The position numbers and the translations under genes were made by a program. The notes under the pieces were generated by a model. That model ran no database searches and was not told the DNA's origin. It was given only the letters and a program-made list of their open reading frames with translations. DNA of 64,000 bases from contig JAAOMT010000128.1 in NCBI GenBank assembly GCA_016748015.1, positions 317,538-381,537 on the forward strand, in the 5' to 3' direction. Within the stretch, counting starts at the first letter, position 1, and the number at the start of each line of letters is the position of its first letter. The DNA comes from Geosiphon pyriformis. Taxonomy: Eukaryota; Glomeromycota; Glomeromycetes; Archaeosporales; Geosiphonaceae. Positions 9,178 through 19,889 of this stretch are shown here, one piece after another.

Positions 9178-10054
9178 TGTTACAGTTTAAGAATTTAGCA
9201 AAAAGAATCATAAAAATAATACAAACTATTCAATCATAATATAGCACAGTAATAATCTTAGAAAAGTAATGATTAACATAGTAGCAAACACTATCTTGCA
9301 ATAGTAGCAAGCACCAGTTCATAATAGCAGTTAACACCAACTGGTGATAGCAGCAAACACCAGATTGAAATATCAAAAAGAAAGTATTACAATGTGTTTT
9401 CTCGTAGAACTACAAACATGTATATATACAGTAGTTTTAATATTGGGAAAAAAAACAATCAAGTAATAAAAATCATAACTTATCAAGCAATAGATCCAAT
9501 TTTATCCAACAAACTCCACTTTAAATCATATTTTCAAATTAAATATTCCAAGAAACCTTTAAATCAAAAAAAAATGAAAAAGAATATTTAAAACTGAATT
9601 ATTATAACTCAAAGTATTAAGAAACTTACTTGTATTATTTATTGAATGAAACTATCATTCATCAACTGAATCTCTTGGAAGAATAATCCTTGATCAAGAT
9701 TATTCACGTTATTACTAATTGATAAAAGCTTTATTGTAAGAATTAGAAAAAGTGCTAAAGACCATTAACATTTTGTGTTTCTAGATTAGAGAAACATATT
9801 AGGCAATTGCAAGAATAGCCTCAGAGAAGACCCCAAACAGTGGGTAGATTTCAGTTCAGCCTTTGAGAAGGAGTACATAAACACACACAACAATCAGGAA
9901 TTGAAGAATAACTTACATCGCAACATTAAAAAGAAAGCCTTTAGTATAACAGTGACATTATCACACAAATAGAATTGAGGAACTCACGAAAGACTAATTG
10001 CAATTAAAACGAGATATCAGCAATTAAATATAACAAGAAAACCATTCCATAACA
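9178..10054 (+). repeat. 3' LTR of element A
   Basis: 877 bp, starting TGTTAC and ending TAACA, followed by the duplication ctgc. It pairs with 425-1300. It carries the same 23-bp array (9278-9369) and TATA-like site (9421-9428). Confidence 0.93.
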
Positions 10055-10250
10055 CTGCCCAGCACAAATTTTGGTTTTTTAAGTGATTTTTTAATAGTTA
10101 ATAGTTTAAGTGTCTAGTATTGTCTTAATTGGTTCAAATAGCTAATTATGTGTAGAAAATGCATAAGTCATGCTTAATATAAGATTTTGTATATTGCTAT
10201 AGTTTAGATAATGATTGGGCTATATTTATTAAATACTTAATAAAAAAAAA
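10055..10250 (+). mobile_element. LINE L1: end of ORF2, 3' UTR and A-rich tail
   Basis: This continues L1 after element A. Codons end at TAG 10115-10117, followed by about 130 bp of 3' UTR and a tail ending in TTATTAAATACTTAATAAAA plus an A run. The 3' UTR matches, in plus or minus orientation, the 3' ends of L2 (11784-11935), L5 (52990-53130), L3 (55778-55925) and L4 (58214-58350). The shared cores are 'aattagctatttgaaccaa' (reverse complement) and the terminal TTATTAAATA. The first four bases (ctgc) are the right copy of the target duplication of A. Confidence 0.7.
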
Positions 10251-11156
10251 TTTATTTGTTTAAATCTAAATATTTAATTTATTATTTGTTTGTTTTTTAA
10301 GATTAAAAAATTTATATTACTAAAAAAATTTAACAAATTTTTAAAAAAATTAGATGATTAAAAAACAAATAATAATAATTATAATACTTAAATTTTAAAT
10401 TAATTTATTGTAAAATTAAAAAACATATTTATTAAAAAAATTAATTTAAATTATGATAAAGTTTTTTTTATTTTTGTAAAAAATTTTTTATGATTTTTTT
10501 TATGAAAAATAAAAAACAAAAGAGCTTATATAATATAAATTAATATAATATTTATTATTAAAACTAAAAAAGTTAAAAGTTATACCAATTTATTATTTTT
10601 TTTTATAATTAATGTTTTTGTTAATAATATAATTTAAGTAGAAAACAGCTAAGTTATCATATAATATATTTTAGATATAGTGAATAAATTTTTTAAAATT
10701 AATAATATTTTGATTAATAATAATAAAACTATAATTATCTTTATTAATTGTTAAATAAAAATACTATATTTATTTATTAATAATTTATTAATTTTAATCA
10801 CAAAAAAAAAGAAATTTCATAAATATTTAAATATATATTTTTTGTTTTTTGGTCTATCAAAATCTAGTTTGGCTAAAACTTATTTAAATATTAAGTTTTT
10901 ATAAATATAATATTAAAAAAAACTATTATAAATAAGTAATTTTTGTATTTAATATTAGCTATATTATAGAATATAATTTAATTTTATTTCTAAAAACATA
11001 TATTATAAGTAAAATATTTAAATCAAAAAGAGATTAAAAAAAAATTTGGCTTGTCAAAAAACTTTTTAAATAAGATAATCTATTATTTTTTATTATATAA
11101 ATTAAAGATATTTAAACAGATATAAGCTAAAAATAAGATAACTTTAATAATTATAT
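10251..11156. other. A+T-rich stretch without a recognisable gene
   Basis: Almost pure A/T with short homopolymer runs and stops in every frame. It lies between the L1 tail and the F1 LTR. Nothing translatable or structurally definite was found. It may be transition-eroded repeat. Confidence 0.6.
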
Positions 11157-11783
11157 TGTTATGAGTTAAAATAACAAGTTAACAGATAGCAAAAAAAACA
11201 GAATTATAGAATAATAAAAATAATTAAAGAAAAAATTACAATAAAAGAGTAAATTAAATATGTAAAATTCAATATATATAATTAGTCTAATAAAAATTAC
11301 AGTTATAAATCTTTTTTGGGAATCTAAAAATAGAGAAATAGTCTGTAATTATTAATAAAATAATATTGTTGCTATTATTTTATATCTCAATTTAGCAATT
11401 CTTAGAATCAATAACAAGTATTATTGTGTTTTTTAATCTTTTTTTATTTAATAAATTACAAGAATAAGCAATTGTTTTTTATGTTAATTTTAATAATACA
11501 AATAAAATAAAAAAGATAAAATATGTAAATACCAATAAGTAATTTTTTATTCTAAGATAATTAAATACTTAAAAGTAAAAAAAAATATAAAAAAAAGTAA
11601 TTAATAGTGGATTTTATTTTGTTACTTTGATTATATTATTATTTTAATTATATTTTTTTACAGTTAAAGAATTTATTGCTTATATAATTATTAAAAATAG
11701 TCAATAATTAGATTAGTAATTAGGTCAATAATCAAATTAATAGTTAAATCAATAATTAGGTTAATAATTAGATTATTAATTAG
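11157..11783 (-). repeat. LTR F1 (larger part), split by LINE L2
   Basis: Homologous to F2 (43418-44089) and F3 (51356-52100). In minus orientation it ends ...TAACA at 11157. It has a TATA-like tatata near 11681-11690 (minus) and a tandem array of 'aataattaggtcaataatca'-type units at 11699-11783. The last 14 bases (agattattaattag, 11770-11783) are one copy of the L2 target duplication; the rest of the LTR resumes at 39059. Confidence 0.72.
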
Positions 11784-11953
11784 ATTATTATTTTTTTATT
11801 AACATTTAACGAGTGAAGTCCAAACACTGCCTAGTGCAATACATCATACAAATGATCTAAACTAGGTGTGAATCATGCATTATCTACATGTGACCAGCCA
11901 TTTGGACCAATCAGGACAACACTAAGCACCTATATAAACAGAGATCTTACTCT
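11784..11953 (-). other. L2 3' UTR and A-rich tail
   Basis: From the ORF2 stop at 11954-11956 to the tail (minus strand ends AATAAAAAAATAATAAT). It shares its core with the 3' ends of L1, L3, L4 and L5, consistent with a common recognition sequence for their reverse transcriptases. A common 3' end is established for stringent LINE/SINE families; here it is inference. Confidence 0.7.
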
Positions 11954-12620
11954 CTATACCTGAAAAAACAAACAAGACTTACGGAACCTGAAACCAACAC
12001 CAATCGCCTTAGCAACACCCAGCAGCCAGGTTATACCAGATGACAGCCTTAAAGAAAGCCCAGAAATTGGGACAGGAGCAGACTTATTGCACAGAATAGG
12101 CCCATTTTTTTCCATGAATGCATGGTGCTTGGCATGAACCAACCAAATGTCTTCCCAAAAAGCCAAGCTGAACTCACGCACAAAGACCACAATGTTCTGA
12201 CTTGCTATCCTGGAATCCTTGAAGACAGAAACAGACTTACGAAACCAATTCTTGAAAACAAAACCCTTGTACAGAGCAGTACTAACTGAAACATTAAACA
12301 CACAAGTGGACAACAGCTGTGAGACACCTGAGGAAGAATGAGCCAGACCAGAGTGCACATTCCAAACTGCCACATAAGCATCCAACAACTGAGCATGACC
12401 ATCAGCATCAAATGGATAAGAAAAAACATGGTCTGAGACCTCGACATCCCCACAGAACAAACACATCACACTAGGGTAATGCTTATCATAAAGCCACTTA
12501 TACATGGTAACAGGGAGCCGATGGTGCAATGTTTTTATAAAGTAAGTCCGGAAACTAGCCGTCTACTTGCTAGTGAAGCCAGCAGCCATGTGAAAATTCA
12601 GATGCCAAACCAGCGATGAC
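11954..12620 (-). pseudogene. L2 ORF2 C-terminus: zf-RVT knuckle and tail
   Basis: The open stretch from 12529 reads HHRLPVTMYKWLYDKHYP, then CLFCGDVEVSDHVFSYP, the zinc-binding region found at the end of many LINE RTs (C-x2-C ... H ... C). The final Cys is Tyr here (TGT to TAT, G-to-A on the coding strand). A hydrophobic tail follows to the TAG at 11954. It lies downstream of RNase H in the same ORF2, although frames are broken between 12600 and 12716. Confidence 0.8.
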
Positions 12621-12639
12621 CTAAACCAATCAATATTTG

Positions 12640-13387
12640 TATGCAGACTACCTGCCACCACCCCAGTACCACAACTGATTTTCTAATGCACACAATGAAC
12701 AGACCAAAAAACATCTCAAACAAAATGCCTAGAATTACCAAAAATGGTTTCACCACCACCCCTAAGATAGCGTTTGTTAACAGAATAAGACAGATGCCAA
12801 CCAAAGAGAGCTGCAGTTCTGGCCAACTTATCAGCCCATTCATTGTCTGAAACCCTTGAGTGTTTTTTGATCTTACACCAATTAACTCTTAAATTCTTAT
12901 GACAAATAATATTCACAATATGATGGTGTTCAATCCAACACTGATTTCTAAAATCCAGACAAACCAATTTTATCTTCAACTTGCAAGCATCCAAAGCAGT
13001 CTGACTGTTCGAGAACAAGTCAATTGAGTGAGAAAAAGGGATGCATTTGAGCGCCAGAGCAATGGTCTTCAGTTCCATCAAGATAGAAAACATCAAACCA
13101 GATACTCCTACACCCAAACCCATACCAATGTTCTCAAAGAAAACAGCAGCTCCAGCTTTCATATCGACTGTCCCTAAATCACTTAGAGATCTATCTATAT
13201 AAATGGAAAGATAACCAACATTGGAATCAAACAAACTGGCACCAATGATGCCAAACTCATGAGACCAAAGAACATCCAAAGAGGCACAACCAGCCAAAAG
13301 TGTGGAACAGACAGGAAGAGAAGACACACCATCAAGAAAATGAATGGACAGCTCAAACCAAGCAGGAACCAGACCATGTGGGTCCAA
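12640..13387 (-). pseudogene. L2 ORF2 RNase H domain
   Basis: It contains YIDRSLSDLGTVDMKAG (first Asp), MELKTIALALKC (Glu), DLFSNSQTALDAC and HSRVSDNEWADKLA. The second catalytic Asp position (usually S-D-S) is Asn, encoded AAC at 13007-13009 (minus), a GAC-to-AAC transition. The terminal His/Asp region is present but the usual GHSG is altered to KHSR. The domain cannot be catalytically normal. Confidence 0.82.
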
Positions 13388-15428
13388 CCGCTTCCATCAT
13401 TTGAAAGTCTTCCATTCGAAAACAGCCCCATTTTAGTCTTGCAGCTGATCCACAAAAGCAATCCCATAATGCCAAAATGAAAAGACACTTTTGACATAAT
13501 TTGATTTACCAAGAACAAAAGACATAGAGGTTCCACTCTGCTGACAAAAAGCACTAACCAGAGAGCCACCCAATAACAAATCACACCCAGAGAAAATATG
13601 CATCATACCTGCCAGAAAATTATTAAGAGGATTGATTTTTACACGGACCGGACACTGCAAAGAATGTAGTGGATGCCAGCAGAGGACCTACAGATCATGC
13701 AACCGGTAAGAAAATAGACACCCCAAAATCCCAACAGAGTTTGCGAAAGAAACGACCAAAGCCAATTTACTCTCAGCCTGAACCTGTTCAAAAGTCTTCA
13801 AACCATACAGAGAGGGATGATGAATCGCATTATTGGGGAAATCATGCAGCAAACCAGACTTAGATCTTAAGCTCCTATGAATCAAAGTGTCTCACTTTCT
13901 ATAAGCACTAATAAGAATGTAACTGAACTGTGTTCTATATCCAATAATAGGAAAGAGGACTGCCGAAACCAAATATGAAAACTGCTTATCAAACACTGCC
14001 TTTTTTAGTATCAAATTAGAAAAGAACTGGACATCAAAATGTGCCTTAGCCAAGCTAGACTTTGAAAGACTCTCAGTTGACAAATAGATCTCCAAATAGC
14101 AATGCAATTCCTCCTTCTTGGCAATAAAAATAGGTAACCCGCTAATTAACAAAAAGAAAGCCATACCATCACAATTGATGGGGATAGCAACAGTCTTATC
14201 ATTATTAATTGAGATGTCATTGATATCAAAAAATTCACTAGCAATATTGAGAATGTGCTATGTAGCACTTCGACTGCTGCCAAACCATATAGTATCATCA
14301 ACAAAGACACCCACTGCGAAAAATGAAGATACACCAGCCCAAGACTCAGTATGACCACATCCGGAAATAAAATGAGAATTCAATCTGTAACCACACCCAT
14401 CTGACTGCCTCTTAACTTCACACAAAAGAGGATCATAAAAGATGCACCAAAGGAGTGGTGAGAACACCTTCCTTTGGTCCAAGTCATTATGCACTTTATA
14501 CTCATCTGTCAAACCAAAATTTGTCATAACCCTGTTGACGCAACCACCATGGATGCTGCCAAAAAACCTAATGAACCTGCTGCACATGTTTATCCTAACC
14601 AAACTGTTCTGAAGGTGTTTCCATCCAACAGAATCATAAGCTTTCCACATGTCCTGCAATACCAACCAGAGCTCACGATTCTTCTTCAAAGCATCCTTAA
14701 TAACTGAACCAATGGCAAAAATGGGAGACTGTGTCATCGTGCCCTTCAAAACCAAAAAATTGTCCCCACGCAGAACATCAAAAGTACTACAAGCCAATGA
14801 GATTCTATCTGAAAGAATCTTGGAGAGAATCTGGTGGGCAGTCTCAATCAAGGCAATAGGTCAAGTGTTTGTAAGAACTCCTTCTCACTCATATGGCTTA
14901 AGAATCATTGAAACCCAAGCTTCCTTTCAAGCACTAGGCACTGACTCACGAATCAAACAAAAATTTAAAAGCACCAAAAGCATATCCAAAATTGATTTGT
15001 TACAGTGTTTCCAGAGCTTGTTCGAAATCCCAGAGAGACCAGCAGCCTTGCCTTCAGGCAGACCAGAAACCACACTGAACAACTCATTGAAACCAATGGA
15101 ACACATTACACCAGAAAACGCACTATCGAAAACATACTTCAAAGACTTGTATTGGTGAAACCAATTATCAGAGATATTAGGCACCACCTTGTGCTTCCTG
15201 GTCTAGCCTTCCATGATTCCATCCACCCTAGCTTTGACTAAGCTGGGCTTCAAAATCAACTCGTTACTTACAACTAGATGATCTAGTACCACTTTGCAAA
15301 AGGGACGCTCCAAAACACTCCTGATAGTACGACCCTTGTCTGATTCAAAACTCTCTATTCTTCTATCAATAGCTGCCCTGATACGGGATTCCTCATTACA
15401 TCTGGATTCCAGCAACTTAGCAGAGTGG
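13388..15428 (-). pseudogene. L2 ORF2 reverse transcriptase domain and upstream linker
   Basis: In order on the minus strand: linker SRIRAAIDRRIESFE (15370), GLPEGKAAGLSGISN (15040), IETAHQILSKILSDRIS (14851), LVLQDMWKAYDSVGW (Asp of motif A), a GLTD..V.NDLDQ segment, and the catalytic FVDDTIWFGSS with FVDD at 14294-14305. Several frameshifts and stops split the frame. The domain order EN-RT-RNase H-zf-RVT fits Tad/I-like or L1-like LINEs; I cannot assign the clade without a tree. Confidence 0.87.
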
Positions 15429-15484
15429 TGTTACTTGAATAGAAAAACCAATCCAAAGTTATGAAGAAACATAACCAAAACGTG

Positions 15485-15676
15485 ACATAAAACAGAATAA
15501 CGCGCAATAACATTGAATAATGCGTTATAATGTTGGATAACGTGTTATAACGCAGAATAATACAGAATAGTGTGCAATAATGTAGGAAAATGTGTTATAA
15601 TGCAGGATAACACAGAATAACATGTAATAACATCAGATAATGTGTTATAACATAGGATAACTAGCAATAACGTAGA
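15485..15676 (+). repeat. U3 ATAAC tandem array of LTR B
   Basis: Imperfect units of about 11-13 bp, all containing ATAAC/ATAAT preceded by G, e.g. gaataacgcgcaataac and ttggataacgtgttataac. Second copy at about 34825-35000 in the 3' LTR; a short version at 62905-63005. It lies about 85 bp upstream of the TATA box. Confidence 0.75.
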
Positions 15677-15760
15677 AAAACAAAGCAATAACAGAAACAA
15701 CAAAGCAATAGCTAGCAATAGTGAGACAATTGAAAGCAATCCTGTAAAACCAAAAGAATG

Positions 15761-15768
15761 TATAAAAG
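15761..15768 (+). promoter_or_regulatory. TATA box of LTR B
   Basis: tataaaag, conserved at 35098-35105 in the 3' LTR and, as the reverse complement of cttttatata, at 60345-60354 in element E. Confidence 0.6.
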
Positions 15769-16525
15769 CAAGTAGTTATAGAAGTGAGAAAAAACAGAGG
15801 GAGAAGAAAAAATAGATACAAACCTCTAGACAAGAAATTAAAATATTTATACCCTTTCATCCTTTATTATCTTCCTTATTTCATCTTCTAAAATAAACCA
15901 ATTATTAAAAGAAATCAGAATCACAAATTCATGTTCTCAAACTTTGTGAAATTTATGTGAATTAACCCTTGTCTCATACCTCTGTTCTAGAACAGATGCT
16001 CTTAGCATAACTGCCTCGAACCTATTAATGATTTGGACCAATCACTCTTGATCACGGCAATTAATGATACTAATTTATTTTTTCTCTCTTTTCTTTTTTT
16101 TTTTTTTCTTTTTTTTTTTTTTCTGTCTTATTTTTTGTGGAGCGGCAACATAGTAAAATCAACTGTCTGGAAATAGACTTTGTGATAGCCTGGTAAAAAA
16201 GGGAAGCTCCCCCTAAGTTTTGGATATTAACATTATCTTGTTAGCTTACCAGAAGGGTGAAAAGACAATGCCAGACTCTAACGACTGCGCTCGTTAGTTC
16301 GGAAAAGAAAGCTCACATTTACAAAAAAATGTTGCAATCAATGAAAAACAAACTCTGTGCCTTATAACCAAAGAACTCAACGGATAAAATTTACATCCAG
16401 AAATAGACCTTCAAAGACTGATAATCAAGACTAAGCCAACAGAATTACACGGAAGACATATCATCAATAATTGAGAGCACTAAACATTACCATTTTTTAT
16501 ACTCACCAAGTTTACCCATAACATT

Positions 16526-16543
16526 TGGTGCTTTCTGTGAGGT
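16526..16543 (+). promoter_or_regulatory. Primer binding site of element B
   Basis: TGGTGCTTTCTGTGAGGT two bases after the LTR, nearly identical to that of C (one base different) and similar to F (agtgcttcttgtgaggtt). A small uORF (ATG 16545, TAA 16581) lies between it and the Gag GTG. Confidence 0.65.
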
Positions 16544-16585
16544 TATGAATCCACAGAGACAGAGCACCTCCAAAAATACATAAAA

Positions 16586-16869
16586 GTGGCAACTATTGGA
16601 ACAATAAAAAAGGACCACTTTTCGTATGAAAAAGCACTATTTCAATACTTTCGAAAAAACCTAGGAATACCAGCAGGAACTGCTTATGCAAAAAGTAATT
16701 TTTGTAACTGTATCAATGCAAAAATTGACTGCTTGTTAGGCCGCACAACTAATACAGGAAAACTTGGAGAACAAATCCATCAAAGCTTACTAGAGTACTC
16801 AATAGCCACGACTACCTGAACAATCGCTGAAACTCTGCGCATAATCGATACAGACATTAAATATTATGT
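16586..16869 (+). pseudogene. Gag N-terminal domain of element B, cut by element C
   Basis: It opens at GTG 16586 in AAAGTGGC context, as in C. It reads LFQYFRKNLGIPAGTAY, then INAKIDCLLGRTTNTGKL and LLEYS, with TGA 16817 and then IDTDIKYYV. At 16869 element C interrupts. With C removed and one 4-bp target copy kept (ACGT inferred), the codons join as KYYV-AQRFPQ without a frameshift. No methionine occurs in the frame. The uORF in the leader ends three bases before the GTG. Confidence 0.72.
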
Positions 16870-17752
16870 TGTTACAGGTGATTATTTCTGCTGTTGAATT
16901 AAATAACAAACCCGTAACTTGGTGCTCAAAAGCTATTTCTGTTGAGGCTATTCTGCAGGTGCTGTATCTGAAGGTTTTAATGGATCTGAAGGTTTTGGTT
17001 AAGTCTTTTGTATAATAGACAGAAATTTAATAATGTCGATAATAGAGATATTTTCCAAGAGTTTTCCCAATTTCTTTTTCAGCATGGTGGCCAGATTTAG
17101 TCTGGCAGTTGTGCCTTTCTAGTAAGCTATCCGATAATATATAAAAATCCTACCCGTATTTCTGGATCTTTTACCAGACTATTCTTGATGTCAATAACTC
17201 AGCACTTAATCATTTATCAATTAGTATATAACAACAAATCAAAATAAAATAAAGAAAAAGAAATAAAAGAAAATAAAGAAAGCAAAGAAATAAGCCAAGA
17301 TGATTTGCAGATTAGTATCCCATCAATAGCCGTGATCAAGAGCTATTGTTCCAGTGTGGTCAAATATCAATTACTATCAACATAAAGGGTTGATAGTGGG
17401 AAGTGGATGGAGATATAAAATAATTATTTATTAGATGATTGCATTTTTAGGCTAAGGATTTTGTGGTATCGATTCTGTCTTTTCTGTTTCTAATACTACT
17501 GCTATATATACATAATTGGAATTCCTCAATTCCTTGATTCTTCACAATAGGAATCCTGGAATTTCTGGAATTCTGCGATTCCTTTGAGAGGAATCCTGGA
17601 ATTCTGGAATCCTGCAATTCCTCATTGGGAATCCTGAAATTCTTGGAATCCTGCAATTCCTGAGAGGAATCCTGGAATTCCATATTTATTACGCTTACTT
17701 CTGATTGGCTAATAACTATGCTAATATATTTCCTATATTTCTATGAGTAATA
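16870..17752 (-). repeat. 3' LTR of element C
   Basis: 883 bp. On the minus strand it begins TATTAC (the other copy TGTTAC, a G-to-A change) and ends TAACA. U3 carries a CCAAT box (AGCCAATCAG), a GGAATCC array at 17518-17681 and a TATA element (gtatatatag) at 17512-17521. Confidence 0.9.
17518..17681 (-). repeat. U3 GGAATCC/GGAATTCC array of LTR C
   Basis: Repeated near-palindromic words such as ggaatcctggaattc and cctgcaattcctgagaggaat, about 34 bp per compound unit. The counterpart in the 5' LTR is 26817-26978. It lies between a CCAAT box and the TATA element. Because the words are self-complementary, the array can form hairpins, and it produces spurious ORFs in both directions. Confidence 0.75.
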
Positions 17753-17770
17753 TTATTCCCTCCTTTTAAT
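17753..17770 (-). promoter_or_regulatory. Polypurine tract of element C
   Basis: On the minus strand, attaaaaggagggaataa directly before the 3' LTR. It overlaps the ORFX stop and matches the conserved block in A, B, D and E. Confidence 0.75.
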
Positions 17771-18395
17771 ATTGAGCTCCATCAAAATCTAACTCATGTA
17801 ATTCCCCCTCTTGAAGTATTTCCTGGATTTTGTTTTCGAGAATTACTTGTGTTATTTGGGTCTGTAATTCTTCAAATTGAGCATTGATGATTTTTCCCAA
17901 TTGATTACTGGTAACCCTATCCATTGCTTTATTGAGCAATATTTCTGGTTTATCTTGAAATGCTGTGTGTATTTGATATATGGCTCGGGCTTGTGTGGAT
18001 AAGTTGTTCTTTCCCACAAAATGTTCTAATTGTTGTAGTATTCTTTTGTCAAATAATCACTTTGTTTTATCTGTATATAGATTCTGGATATTTATGTGTT
18101 GTCCCAAGTAAAAATAACAATAGTTTCGTGAAAATTGTTATATCCACCAATTCCAAGTTTCTTTAGTCAACTCTTGATATAGTAACTTTTTTGTCGATTC
18201 TTTTATTGCTAATTTTACTTTTGCTATAATTTTGTCCACAGTATTTTCAGTTTTCTTCTGTATTCTGAGTTGCAATGTCTTTCTAGTATCTTGATATCAA
18301 ATGGTTTGTTGATTGATTGTAATCTCTATTTCCTGGTGTTGGATTAATTAAAAGAGTTGTTGTGCTAGTAAGTGAATGTTGTCTGTAATTTCCAT
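17766..18395 (-). pseudogene. ORFX of element C
   Basis: A 210-codon frame from ATG 18395 to TAA 17766 with a few in-frame stops. The N-terminus MEITDNIHLLAQQLF and then EIEITINQQ match A and B. The central YFYLGQHINIQNLY and FDKRILQQLEHFVGKNNLS align with A (YYYQLGKHLNIQTLY, LLEPFIGKTN). The C-terminal 83 codons are open and end LDFDGAQY. No zinc, protease or membrane signature is visible. The same location in five elements and conserved length argue that it was a functional gene of the lineage. Function unknown. Confidence 0.75.
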
Positions 18396-18449
18396 TTTTC
18401 TGATATTTTCTGTCACATCTATCATGTCTTTATATATTCTTTTGATGGA

Positions 18450-19640
18450 TCAATTTAACATATTATTGTTGATAGTAATGATTGGTTCCAGATCTCGTGA
18501 AATCTCATCTGGTTGGACTAGTATTCTTTGTACTCCTAATTGTGGAATATTACTGGTAGATGATAGTGTAATATTGTAATATGGTTTTAGTTGATCTCCA
18601 TGTGCTGCTTTGGTTAAAATTTTGTTATCCAATCTTAATTTGTAAGCTCCATTTTCTAGAATTTCTTCTATGTAAAATGGTCCATCCCATTTGGGGTCAA
18701 ATTTTCCACTCCATTGTTTTTCTGCTTTGGTACGATGTAGTAATACTTTGTCTCCGATCTTGAATTCAACTGGTTTGTCTGATAGTTGACTATCGTGTCT
18801 TTCTTTTTGTGTTTCTTGTGACTTTTGGATATTATCAGCTGCTCTTCTTTGTTTGTTTTCCAATGTTTTCATTAAGTCATATGTTCTTTTCAGCAATGTT
18901 TCTTGAAAATTTTCCTCTGTTATTGGTTCAGCTGGATATGTATTAATTTCTCTCTCTACTAGTAATATTGCTATTCTTTCATATACTAATTCAAATAGTG
19001 TTGCTTGTGTAGTATCTTGTTTCATTGTCTGATAAGCAAATAGTACTGATGGTATGAACAAATCCCAATTGTTCTGGTTTTCTTGGCTGAGCTTGGCTAT
19101 TGCTTCACACAATGTTCTGTTGAATCTTTCTACTAATCCATTGGTTTGTGGATGGTATGGTGATGATAGTGGTCTCTTAATTCCGAATCTTTGGCTCAAT
19201 TCTGTTAATGTTCTGTTCACAAAATGAGTTCCTTGGTCTGATAATAATTCTTTTGGACATCCATGTCAACAAATCAAATCCTGATGAATGAATTCGGCAA
19301 TGGATTCTGCATCTGCTCTTTGAATTGCTTTCGCCTCTGGCCATTTAGTGAGATAGTCCATTACTACTGCTATGTATTTGTTTACTCTGCTGGTGATTAT
19401 TAATGGTCCCACTAAATCAATTCCCATACAGTCAAATGGTTGTCCCACTTTGATTGGTCTTAATGATTCACTGGGTCTTGTTCCTTCTCTTCACTGACAA
19501 GCATCACAATTTTGAACATATTGAATGATGTCTGGGTACATTGATGGCCAATAGTATCTTTTTCTAGTCCTTTCCATGGTTGCTTCTTTGTGAAAATGTC
19601 CTGCTGTTGGATTTGAATGCATATTGAATAATATTGTCTC
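18450..19640 (-). pseudogene. Integrase of element C
   Basis: HHCC region MHSNPTAGHFHKEA and NCDACQ. DDE core GIDLVGPL (Asp, about 19412), ELLSDQGTHFVN (Asp, about 19233), QTNGLVERFN (Glu, about 19135). The C-terminal region includes GDKVLLHRTK and KWDGPFYIEEI, a GPF/GPY-type motif, then AYKLRLD and DLEPIITI. The 256-codon segment 19220-18450 is open. TGA at 19266 interrupts at LIC-stop-HG, the same codon as in A. RNase H and integrase share one frame here. Confidence 0.9.
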
Positions 19641-19889
19641 TTTTTCTGGCTCCATAATTACTCTGGTTGGTTAATCTAGATCCCTTCTATTTTTTCGATA
19701 AAGTATATTTTGGTAAGTGATAAAATATTTTGATTGTTGTTTGATACTTCTTCATTCTGTATGAAATAAATTCTCCTTGAACTGTTGAGTGTTTAGATAA
19801 TGTTGCAATTGTTAATATTTTTGTATGTTCATCTTTTGTTGTATTTTTCCATTGGTATTGTTCTAGTTTTATTATATTTTTGGGTTGAA

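Larger units (their letters stand above)
425..10054 (+). mobile_element. Ty3/gypsy-type LTR retrotransposon A (complete, decayed)
   Basis: This is a 9.6-kb element with two near-identical LTRs (425-1300 and 9178-10054). Each starts TGTTA and ends TAACA, and the element is flanked by the 4-bp duplication ctgc (421-424, 10055-10058). The order is PBS 1303, gag 1383, CCHC 3000, protease 3222, Cys-rich region 4020, dUTPase 4722, RT 5787, RNase H 6609, integrase 7115, ORFX 8496 and polypurine tract 9163. PR-RT-RH-IN order places it in Ty3/gypsy. Gag start, knuckle, protease, Cys-rich region, dUTPase, RT and RNase H are all in the same frame (position modulo 3 = 0), broken only by stop codons. Integrase is shifted to another frame near 7083-7115. 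A 20-N assembly gap lies in the integrase. The target was the C-terminal coding end of LINE L1. Confidence 0.93.
15429..16523 (+). repeat. 5' LTR of element B
   Basis: 1095 bp, TGTTAC...TAACA. U3 has an ATAAC-type array (15485-15676) and a TATA box tataaaag at 15761-15768. The R/U5 part contains a long T/C tract at 16080-16125. A related LTR occurs at 59641-60531 (minus) and a fragment at 62846-63005. Confidence 0.92.

Noticed and set aside
16080-16130. Poly-T/C tract as a LINE or SINE tail
   Set aside because: It is inside LTR B and recurs in the same place in the 3' LTR (35416-35460) and in E (60022-60072).
17447-17683. Open frames of 78 and 66 codons with QDS/LESCNS repeats in LTR C (also 26760-26960)
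   Set aside because: They are translations of the GGAATCC tandem array and run in opposite directions in the two LTRs; no coding evidence.
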